From NCBI GenBank assembly GCA_900074885.1, contig FJUW01000003.1, forward strand, positions 649,273 through 713,272: DNA of 64,000 nt, given 5' to 3'. Origin of the DNA: Rhynchosporium graminicola. Taxonomy: Eukaryota > Ascomycota > Leotiomycetes > Helotiales > Ploettnerulaceae. The notes under the pieces are model-generated. The model was not told where the DNA came from, searched no databases, and was given only the letters and a program-made list of their open reading frames with translations. Below are positions 22,400-31,465 of the stretch, in pieces. A program made the translations under genes and the position numbers. Each line of letters begins with the position of its first letter. The first letter of the stretch is position 1.

Positions 22400-23908
22400 C
22401 TAATAACCACTATCCCATAGATCCTCCTCACTCTTGATCATCTCCAGCACCGGCGTCCTACCCTCCTCTTTCTTCTTTTGCTTCCGCTCCTCTTTCGTCA
22501 CGAGTCGAGGCGTGATGGGAATCATAGGCGTGAAAGGCTGATATGGACTGTATGGCACTGCTCCCGCGCTCCAAGGAGTCTTCAGACCGCCGGTATGTGG
22601 ACCGTTAGGCTTGATATTGCGTTCAAGTACTGTGGTCTTCGTTGTCGGTACGAAAGACGGGGATTGGAGTGCTGGTTCGAACGAACGGAATGGGAGGGCC
22701 CGGGTGGTTGGCTTCATTGATACAGGAGGAGAAGTTTGGATGTTCCGTGGCTTAGGGGGTGAGAGGAAGAGTGGTGTTTGTGATGTCGCTGAAGTTGCGG
22801 ATATGGGGTCGGTGCCGTGGTTTGACGAATGGCTTTGTACTGAAATTTGGGATTGGGTGGGCGCGTGCCGTGGTCCATTCCGGTATGGCGATAATTGCTC
22901 GGATGCACTGCGCGTTTGAGAATTGCTTGAGGTATCGCGCGAATGTGTGTATGGAGTTTGGTCTTTGGGAACTGGAGGTGGTGGAGGTGGTGTGTGGTAG
23001 CGGGGTGTGAGGGGTTCCTCGTCTTCTGCTGCGCTTCTCGGGAAAGTGGCTGAGACAGGCGTTGGAATGGGTGATGAGATCCGCATTGATCGAATGCCTT
23101 TCCGTCTGGGTGATTTAAGAGAGGATAGCAAAGAGGAAGTTCGAGAGTGTGACTTTGGCTTTCCTTCGTCTAATGACAGGGTTGAAGGACGAGACTTTTC
23201 CATCTTCTTTGACGGCATATCCGCCTGTGGAGGGCCCATGGGTACAGGACCAATTTTCGCCAGTTGTGGAGGTAAAGGCATGTCTTTCAAGATCACGCCC
23301 TTCGCTTTCGCATCCTCCTGTTCAAAAACATGAGCATATATATCTTCCAAATCTCGTTGCAACATCTCGCGGTCTGCCTCGACAATCCTCGTATCAACGT
23401 AAGGATCTGCGAGACCGTTGGGTGTCGTAGGCGACTTGTTGATGGTAGGAAATACGTATGGATTTTTCGTATCGCTCTCTGGCGAGGGCCACGAGAAATT
23501 CCTTGATCCTGCACCCGGTCCGCCTGGTGAGACAGGTGAGTGTTCGAAGCCTGCGGTTTCCGGAAATAACGTTACTACCATTTCTATATCGAGTGCCCTT
23601 GCGGACTTTTGGACCGCAACTCGAAGTCTGCGGCCGATGACAAGAAGTGCAACTCCAACTACGCAGATACAGAAGAGATATGAACCGAGGATGGCACCAA
23701 TCTGTGCTGGGAGAAGTGACTTGTCTCTCGAAGCGTTTGCTGAAAGAGGTGGTCCGTCTTCTGGAAGTGGTGCTGGCTCCCAATGGATATGCAGAGGATT
23801 ATTTTTGGGGATGTCGGTGAGGATATTCCCAGCTTTTATAGCAGATGTAAAGAGGAGTAGAAGAATCGCTTTGGCACTGATCGCTATCTTACTCCCAGCG
23901 CGCATCAT
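22400..23908 (-). CDS. Single-pass membrane protein, Pro/Ser-rich cytosolic tail
   Basis: One uninterrupted frame of 502 residues. It begins with a hydrophobic signal peptide (AKAILLLLFTSAIKA, cleavage plausible near residue 27), followed by a short extracellular part with an N-glycosylation sequon (NAS, about 58-60). A transmembrane helix (about 68-91, GAILGSYLFCICVVGVALLVIG) ends in a basic stop-transfer stretch. The remaining 400 residues are low complexity, rich in Ser, Pro and Thr, with many SP/TP sites and Arg-Lys patches. This layout occurs in a family of uncharacterised ascomycete proteins. No enzymatic domain was seen, and the function is not known to me. Confidence 0.75.
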   Translation of the reverse strand: MMRAGSKIAISAKAILLLLFTSAIKAGNILTDIPKNNPLHIHWEPAPLPEDGPPLSANASRDKSLLPAQIGAILGSYLFCICVVGVALLVIGRRLRVAVQKSARALDIEMVVTLFPETAGFEHSPVSPGGPGAGSRNFSWPSPESDTKNPYVFPTINKSPTTPNGLADPYVDTRIVEADREMLQRDLEDIYAHVFEQEDAKAKGVILKDMPLPPQLAKIGPVPMGPPQADMPSKKMEKSRPSTLSLDEGKPKSHSRTSSLLSSLKSPRRKGIRSMRISSPIPTPVSATFPRSAAEDEEPLTPRYHTPPPPPPVPKDQTPYTHSRDTSSNSQTRSASEQLSPYRNGPRHAPTQSQISVQSHSSNHGTDPISATSATSQTPLFLSPPKPRNIQTSPPVSMKPTTRALPFRSFEPALQSPSFVPTTKTTVLERNIKPNGPHTGGLKTPWSAGAVPYSPYQPFTPMIPITPRLVTKEERKQKKKEEGRTPVLEMIKSEEDLWDSGY

Positions 23909-25796
23909 GTTACTCTGCTATCGTGAGGTTGAAACGTCCACTATATGTATAGCGGTCGTCAATCACCAGAAGGCGAAACGTTCTGCGACACAGAGTTCAA
24001 CATGGAGTTGATCATCTCGGTCTCTGAACTCTGAGCGGCGGCTGTATGTGATGTGATATACCGAGAAGGACTGGCTACCTAGGTCTTTCTTTGCAGGTTG
24101 TTGCATCGAGCCCGGCAGCGGGCCAGGCCATGGATGCGCAGCCATTGGACAACCTCATGTCGACTTGGTGGATGGACGACTCTGTATGGATGGGAGGCTG
24201 GTCGATCTGGTCAGGAACCTGCATGAGGACGAGAATAGCGCCTGGAGTTGCGAGCGGGTTGTGATGCAGTTGTGTGATGGGAGCAGCAAGGGAGGCCGAC
24301 TAGTTGAAGATATCTCGATGCAGGAGAGGCTGCTTGCGATCTGGTTGGTCGATGAACTGCGTGTTAACCGCCGGGCTGCGGTCAAGGAAGGGGATTGGCT
24401 GCAAGTCAAGCCCGGTCCAAGATATACTCGTGATACTACTGTCTTAACCGAACAACTTCATACTTGGTCGTTCTATTTCGTCGCGCCAGCCACAGTAATA
24501 TTTCTGCGGGTATTGAAATGCTCTTGTTTGAAGAGCTCGATAGACCAACAGTTCCGAGTGCGATGGATGGGTTATCTTATACGTCGAATTGTTCCTGCGT
24601 CAAATCTACCTTATCACTCTCAATGCGCTGTGGGAAGCATTATCATATGCCAGGCCAGTCTTGGTGGTGAGTGCTTACGAGTTTTTACTGGGAGTTGTGA
24701 CTTTCCGTCTCAAGGTAGATTGGCTGAGCTACTTGTACGTTTCAAACTTCACAGCTCAATTGCAGAGGCGACTGCATAAACCCTAATTCTGCCTGGAAGT
24801 GTGCCATACTATCTCATAGGCCAAGTCTAAGAAGTTAGTGAGCTTGATGTGATTGTGCGTCTTGCAGATGTCCTTTCGTTCAGATTCTCTACGGAGATGC
24901 GCCCCTCAGTCAGCAGTGCCAGCAAGTTATTTGTGGGGTATCAAGGTAGCATTTTCACTGATCACTTTGAACAATGCATGGGGAGCCGGGTGATTGGCTC
25001 AAGCGAGACATCGTCAATAACAGACGAATGAGGGTGGGATCTTTCTCATGCCTTGACCGCTCTATTGGTTGATCTGGGATATTCAGAGATTGCCCGTTCG
25101 GAGCCGTCACTGGAGGATTTCGTGGGATTGGTGAGCAATTTGTCTCGAATTTCAGGAGATTATCTTCAAATCGATAAATCATTGGACAAAGTTATTTACA
25201 GCGCTGTTTTCGGCCTCTCGGAACAGCTTCTGTATGTTACTGAATGATTGATCATAACTTCTTCACACTTCCAAACTTTTTGTTGACAATACAGAAACTC
25301 CGAATCAGAGGCCCGCTTCATGTCATTTCCCTGGAAATATATTTTTAATCTGAAGCTCTGGACCTTGTTCTGTCTCTGCTCGATATTAATCATCTAACCT
25401 CTTATTCAATTATGGTTCATGGCATGGCTAGCCCCGATCTCTTCTTAGTGTTTGGAATGCTGCGAGATGAGTTCAAAAGACTGAATGGGAAGCTTCAGAT
25501 GTATGAAGCAAGAAAGAGACGGGAAGAAAGCCCAGCAGCAAAGGGATGCAGAGGCAAGAAGGCTTCCGGCATGTCACTGCTACCGTACTCTTTTTGTCTG
25601 TCGTTTAATCGCCATGTATCACTTCCCTTTTGATCACAGCTGTTGTATCAGAGATCTCCCTGTGCCTTGTACATCTGAACTCATGTAATCTCTTAAAGAC
25701 CAAGATTTAGATGTATTTAACAGCTGGCACATATCTCATTGACTATCTTATCATATCTGATCCAGAATTCACTACATCCAAACTTCCATCTTTACG
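23909..25796. other. Gene-free stretch, no supported feature
   Basis: About 1.9 kb. Several open frames exist (the longest, 24165-24779 on +, is 204 codons), but none shows a recognisable domain, plausible composition or splice structure. The first 250 bp may hold the promoter of the minus-strand membrane-protein gene. Confidence 0.5.
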
Positions 25797-26417
25797 ATGT
25801 GGTCTCCATTAAGCACACCTTCGAGAACCGCTCTCCCAGACAGGACAGCTGGAAGAGGAAATCAGGACCCCAGATCAGGACAACCAGTCAGTCCCACATT
25901 TGGTCCAGCCCCCAGATGGACCCAGGCCAACTACGACGAGATCGCATTTAAAGTCCAAGAAGATCTAGATTCACACCTGTACCATTTCCAAAACGTCGAG
26001 CCTCCCGAGCCCGACGCAACAATCGGAAGGATTCAGATCCACAACAAAGTCGTCGCACTCAGTCAACAAGCACTCTTCACACCAGATCCGAGACTCGCAT
26101 TGAATCTCTCGGTCTTGGTCTGGGGAATGTGGCAGGCCAGCTTCAGAATTGACGACGGGAAAGTAGAATCTGTACATGTATCGTCAAGAGGACCTCCGGA
26201 TCCAGATGTCAATGTTGAGGCGACGAGGGCTGCGAAGTTTCGGATCCTAGGTGCTATTGAGAAGGAGTTACCAGGATTGAATAACAAGGACTTTAAGAAC
26301 GTGCTTCGGTATCTTGGGGATTCGATTTATGGGATGTATGGTTCTTTTCTTGGGTTGAGAGGCTCACGTGATAAGGAAGAAGACCTTCAGACGGAGAGTG
26401 AGGCCTACATGGAATAG
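25797..26417 (+). CDS. Hypothetical protein, 206 residues
   Basis: A single-exon frame starting MWSPLSTPS. The first 45 residues are low complexity (Pro, Arg, Gly, Ser). The rest has balanced, protein-like composition with amphipathic stretches (YDEIAFKVQEDLDSHLYHF, NLSVLVWGMWQASFRID, FRILGAIEKELPGLNNKDF). No signal peptide, membrane helix or known motif is evident. The upstream CAACTTCC/TCTTTACG context looks like a fungal leader. I do not recognise the family; it may be lineage-restricted. An extra upstream exon is possible. Confidence 0.55.
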   Translation: MWSPLSTPSRTALPDRTAGRGNQDPRSGQPVSPTFGPAPRWTQANYDEIAFKVQEDLDSHLYHFQNVEPPEPDATIGRIQIHNKVVALSQQALFTPDPRLALNLSVLVWGMWQASFRIDDGKVESVHVSSRGPPDPDVNVEATRAAKFRILGAIEKELPGLNNKDFKNVLRYLGDSIYGMYGSFLGLRGSRDKEEDLQTESEAYME

Positions 26418-27176
26418 CAAGTTGAACCCTTGTTTGATCGTGATTTCAGAGTAGCATTTAGCGTTTGGTTACTGGTGAATGTGGAACGCGGCAACCATTC
26501 TACTGGGCCATGATTTTGTCTCACTTTCTGGAGATAGTCGTTGACTGCGTGTTCTTGACATGGTGGCTCTTGTGTACAGCAGCGAAGAAGTCGCCTTGAA
26601 TCTTTGAATGAGTATAGGCATTAGGCGAATATCAAGCGGGGTTATGCTCCTGTTCTCGATCTCGGAAAAGTACGAAGTTCAGTTCCTTAGCCAAGGTCAT
26701 GAGTTCTACCGTTTGAATCTGAGATATCCAGACAGCACTTACGCAACTTGCTTGTATACAACATCTTGAGCAAACGGCTACCGCAGGCGAGGTCGTCGCC
26801 AGTGCGGCAAAACCTCATTTGCTAGATTTAGCCTGCCATTTTGTTCGAAAAGGGTGTGAGAAATCAAGCCTTTACCCTGAATTATGAGCCAGGTGCAGTA
26901 ATTTTCGACGGATTTTCCGTTGACGATGATCACAGCTTGGTCTAGGAAATTATTTCACAGGTTACGAATCGAGCCACCCTCAACCGTTCGCACCTTCCAT
27001 TATAGTACAGTAATGATCGATAAAGTTACAATAGCTTTCCGACTTGAGGTCTCTCCCTTCTTGCTATCTTCAAGCATACAACTCACTATCCTTAGAATCT
27101 TCAAGCCTCAAACTTACGTCTATCGTTAGCATAGAGATAACCATCAGTACAAATCTCATCCGTAACATCTTCCAAA
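26418..27176. other. Intergenic, no gene seen
   Basis: About 0.76 kb with no supported feature. The last 150 bp are pyrimidine-rich with CATCTTCCAAA before the next ATG, consistent with a leader. Confidence 0.5.
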
Positions 27177-27820
27177 ATGGTTCACGCTTCTTTTACCAGC
27201 CCGCCATCCGAAAGACAGCAACGGAATCGGCAAAGGAGAACCGACAATGCTGTGGAAACATCCAATGCAGGCGCTGAGAGAGCAGAACCGGGAACTGTCC
27301 CAAGATTCCCACAACCAGGACTAGGCTCCAGTCTTCCAGCCCTTTCAGCTAAAAGAAATCGTACAGGAGGTCTTCATATTCCATTACCCAAACTGCCACC
27401 ATTTGTCGAAAAAACCACTCCTCAAGTCAAATGGACAGATGAACCCTTCAGCAGCTTTATTTCACTACCCCAAATATGCAAACCTGAGAAGTTTCGTCAT
27501 CAAGTCTACTGGCATGATAGGAATTTAATCAATTGGGTCTACTGGTTCTGTTGTGCCAAGTGTGAACAGACTGGTGTGGCGGTAAGAAGACTGTGATTGG
27601 TTTCGGGTTTTACTTGTGTGGCATACGTACTGTGCTGACAGAAAACTTTTCTTCGATACAGTGCACGGAAAAGAATTTCAGGTCCGACAATCGTTGTTGC
27701 CGAGAGTTTTGTGATCATCGTATGTGTCCATCATGTGCTCGCCCTTCTGTGATCAGAAACCTGTCAAGAGTGGGCAACAGAGCCGCCCAGGTGGCTGAAG
27801 GTTTTATGATTGCTTATTGA
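27177..27820 (+). CDS. Hypothetical small Cys-rich, possible zinc-binding protein
   Basis: Two exons, 27177-27581 and 27662-27820, give 187 residues. The first half is low complexity (Arg, Gln, Pro, Gly, Ser). The second half has a cysteine/histidine cluster that the intron splits: CCAKC, then VAC, then CCREFCDH, then CPSC. Spacing of CxxC and CxxH pairs suggests a small zinc ribbon. The intron (80 nt, GTAAGA ... ATACAG) has good signals and joins phase 0. I do not recognise the family. A role in binding nucleic acid or protein is only a guess from the cysteine pattern. Confidence 0.6.
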
Positions 27821-28705
27821 AAGGGAAGAAACGTCTACGTTGAGCTACGAGGTTCTGCAGACTGCAAGTACCTCAAGTTCTCATGAGGACGCTTGTCGTG
27901 GTCACCTCAGATTATGGGAGCGGTTATCAGATCTGTCGTTCCTAAGCGTTGTGAGAGCTGGTTTCATGGATTAAAGGCAGGATACTCTACCAAAGCGTGC
28001 ACGATTATTGTTCTTAGCCAAGCGATTAAAATCTTACGTAGCTTCCCATTGACCGGCCCCTTAATGTCTGGACATCTTTAATGAAGTCTTGTCCTGAAAC
28101 TTGAGCTGTATATTGATCTGTGCTAACGATAACATACTGTATCCTATTGACAATCAATAGTCAAAGCTGATCAGCATTGTGTGTCCGACAGAAGTTTCTG
28201 ACATCTTGGTTACAACATCATACGGCTTTCGAAGACCTTGACATGAGTGCTTTCGGTATATCGTACACATCCGGTAGCAATTGAGTGCGTCAAAAGCTTT
28301 GGCTTCAACCTTGTATAGCTTGAGCCAATTCAAAACGATCCCACCTACCCAGCTACCTCAATCGATCAACAACTTTAGTCAGCCTTGATTTGTTGACTCT
28401 CGCCTAGTGGCTCAGGTGGCGAGAAACAGGGTGTGGGGTAAGGAAGAGTCATCCACGTGATAGTATCACTTTTTTCAATTCTAAAATCCTTTCCTACCAA
28501 TTCAAGCTCAGTCATCCTCGCTTTGCTCTTTGGGGGATGATTAATCTATCGCTTCCTAATGGCATTCCCACTGAGCCATGCATATAGCACGCCAAAGACA
28601 GCAGCCATCTCCGAGAATCAGATCTAACCGAAAGTGGGGTACATCGAGGTCCTGAACATCATCAAGCATATTTTCAGAAGACACTTTGAAGAAAATTCTT
28701 AGAAA
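27821..28705. other. Intergenic, promoter side of the D-amino-acid oxidase gene
   Basis: About 0.9 kb without a supported gene or repeat. Confidence 0.5.
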
Positions 28706-29739
28706 ATGGTTGAATCCGTTGGAATCATCGGTGCGGGAATAACAGGTCTCGCGACTGCATATGTCCTGTCCTCGAAGTATGATGTGACGATCGTTGCGAG
28801 GGACCAGCCGGGTGACATGGGATTGGGTTGGGCAAGCCCGTGGTAATACATTTCTCTCGTTAACACATCCGGCTAGATTACTAATGATATTGTAGGGCAG
28901 GAGCAGTGTTCCATCCTCAGCGCCATGCCGACAAATCGCAGCAGAAAATGCAAATCGACTGCTTCAAATTCTACTGGGATATCGCGAATCAAGATCCTTT
29001 AAATGGTGTCAAGACCTATCCTATGACTGAATATTTCGATGACGAGACAAAAGAGTCCGATCTTTGGTATAGATCTTTGATGCCGGATTACAGAATCGTA
29101 CCTTTGTCAGCATTGCCCGCGAATATTAAGCTGGGTACGACGTATACTACTTTGGCTATCAATCCGCTGCTTTTCTTGCCTTGGCTCAAGAAAAGACTCG
29201 TTATGAAAGGGATCAAGTTCATTCGTGCTGAAGTAAAAAGTATTGAAGAGGCAAGATCGATTATGCACTCGAAAGTCATCATCAACGCATCGGGTGTTGG
29301 CGCACGAGTCCTAGCAGATGATGAAGCAGTAATGCCTGTTCGTGGCCAGACTATGTTTGTAAAAACAGATTTTGCCGAGCTGGTTATGCTGGAAGGGTCT
29401 GAATACACCTATGTGATTCCGCGAGCTGGGTCAGGTGGTGTTATCATGGGTGGCATTAAAACTGACAGGCTGGACAGCAATATTGACGTTTCTATGAAGA
29501 GTGACATTCTTCGAAGGGTGAATAGGCTTACTAAAGGCGCATTCAAAGAGGTTGATTTGAATACTGTCACAGATGTTCTTGGCTTCCGTCCTGGTAGGAA
29601 AGGTGGCTTGAGGGTTGAGAGGGAGGGTGACGTGATTCACGCTTATGGTGTGGAAGGTGCTGGGTACATTTATTCTTTTGGTGTTGCAGAGAGAGTCAGA
29701 CGACTCCTTGAGGGGGTTCTGGTTAGAGCAAAACTGTGA
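28706..29739 (+). CDS. D-amino-acid oxidase, probably peroxisomal
   Basis: Two exons, 28706-28842 and 28896-29739, give 326 residues, slightly shorter than typical fungal DAAO. The FAD-dependent enzyme oxidises D-amino acids to keto acids, ammonia and hydrogen peroxide. The start has the dinucleotide-binding fingerprint VGIIGAGITGLATAYVLS (Gly 9, 11 and 14). The intron splits the Trp of WASPWAGAVFHP, a family motif. Further landmarks are INASGVGARVL, MPVRGQTMFVK, YVIPRAGSGGVIMGG and the C-terminal FAD-contact region HAYGVEGAGYIYSFG. The last three residues are AKL, a type 1 peroxisomal targeting signal, which matches known DAAO location. D-aspartate oxidase is a close alternative on sequence alone. 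Confidence 0.9.
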
Positions 29740-30095
29740 TTCAGAGGAGGTTCATCATCGATCCATCTTTGTTTACCGATAGGGGCCAATGAATACAGGG
29801 ATATCTTTGATTTAGGTGAAAGGAACAAATATTACCCAATATTGCACCAAACAAAACGAGGTCAATAGCACGGTCCTAAATTGATATTCGAACGCTGTTT
29901 GGGGGATGAGCAGGATTGGTGCTCGATTCGAATTATATGAGTGGTGAATCTGCCGTTGATGTTGCTATTGTCCCACCTTTGTCCATTGTTGATGTTTCAT
30001 CTCCTCGACTCGGTTAATTTCTCTTTTCAACTTCGCTCGCTCGAAGGCTGAACAGATCTCGACATCAGTCATTATCGCAACTCAATTACCAAGAT
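29740..30095. other. Intergenic, no gene seen
   Basis: Short spacer holding the presumed promoter of the next plus-strand gene. No further feature was recognised. Confidence 0.5.
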
Positions 30096-30998
30096 ATGGC
30101 TCTCATAACACCCGAGTCTTCTCCCGCCGATCCTGATAGGCAGGCATCGTCCGCACATCTACTTTCAGCTCCTACCATGCTCAGCTCGCCATTGATGTAA
30201 GCTCGGATCTCACATCAGTCTCGATCTTAGAGATCGAGAACCAAAACATAACTGACGGGAATTAGGTCCACAAATGCATGCAATACTACATTGTTTTGTT
30301 GCGACAATCTTTACCCGCTCACGCATCCTCATGGGCCGCATGAGCAGGCGATTTACCACTTCGCATACTATAGTAGGTAACACTCAACTAACCCATCCAT
30401 ACCCCTGTTTCGCTCGAGTTTGCGTGTTCGTTTCCATCGTTGAAGCTTCCATCTCTTCGTTATAAGACCACCATGACCTGAGCTAATTTTCAAATAGTGG
30501 TCAACACAACCTCCTCCCCCACACCACGAACCTACCTCCCAGCCACACACTCCAAAATCCTCGAAGAAGCATGCTACGTAATCCGCTTCCAGCGCTGGAT
30601 GAACGGCGAAAAAGGCGAGATCCGCCATTTCATGCCCCACCCAAATCAAGACACCACTTTCATCGAGCTCAAACAATCAACCCTGGCAGCTTCTTCAAGA
30701 AAGGAGAAATGGATTCCCAATTGGAGGTATTTGAAGTTCAGGTGTGATATTCATCAGGGGCCTTGGTTCATCTGCTATGTTCTTGAAAGAAGGGATTGGA
30801 GAGAAGAGGTTGTTCGTTTGGAAGTACGATCTGTGAAGAGGAAGAGAAATGCTGAGGCCGAGAATGAGCGGGAGGAGATTTTGAGCTTTGAAGGTGAGAC
30901 TCAGCCTTATTTCTCGAAATAGACCATTAATGACTTACCTATTAATAGAAGAGGAGCCACAATATAGCTCGACGTGCAAGAGTGTCAAGCGCCAATAG
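30096..30998 (+). CDS. Hypothetical protein, four-exon model
   Basis: Exons 30096-30196, 30266-30372 and 30498-30893 join in frame, and a last exon 30949-30998 is likely (217 residues in total). If the last intron is not spliced, the frame ends at 30922 (210 residues). The protein begins MALITPESSPADPD, has a short Cys/His-containing stretch (NACNTTLFCCDNLYPLTHPH), then a folded-looking part (SKILEEACYVIRFQRWMNGE, WRYLKFRCDIHQGPWFICYV) and a basic, then acidic tail. The splice signals are good: GTAAGC, GTAGGT and GTGAGA donors with TTAG, ATAG and ATAG acceptors. No family was recognised. Confidence 0.55.
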
Positions 30999-31465
30999 TT
31001 GTGGCTTTAAGGGCCTGATATTGGTTATGACGGAAATGAAACCTCAAGAGTAAATTAGGAACACAATTCCTAAAGCCCGGTCGTGGGTCTCTCATTTAGG
31101 GATTGGAAACGCCGATTAAGGACTTGTATCATTGCGATTCACTTTGGACAGCGAAGAGCTTTCTGCAATAATTATTACAGATAGGATAATTAATGATAGA
31201 TGTTGATTCCTGCCTAAAACTTGCTGATTGATTCACTGATGGTCTCGAGTTGTAGAGCTTTAACGTCACAAAAGGAACGGGGAGAGGCAGGCTCTGTCTT
31301 ATGTTCTTTCCTCTCAAGAAATAATGTACACTCATGCTTGCAATTTGTTGGGATATGATAGGTGGAAAACTGTCTGGTGTCCCAATCTAACTCTACAGGA
31401 GCACCAGTTCAAACGATCAGAGAGGGATCCCCCGAATTTCATTTAATACTCTTATCTCCAGCATA
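30999..31465. other. Intergenic between convergent genes
   Basis: 3' flanks of the four-exon gene and the large serine-rich gene. No supported feature. Confidence 0.5.

Noticed and set aside
24165..24779. 204-codon plus-strand frame
   Set aside because: The composition looks random in the second half and nothing is recognisable; kept as gene-free sequence.
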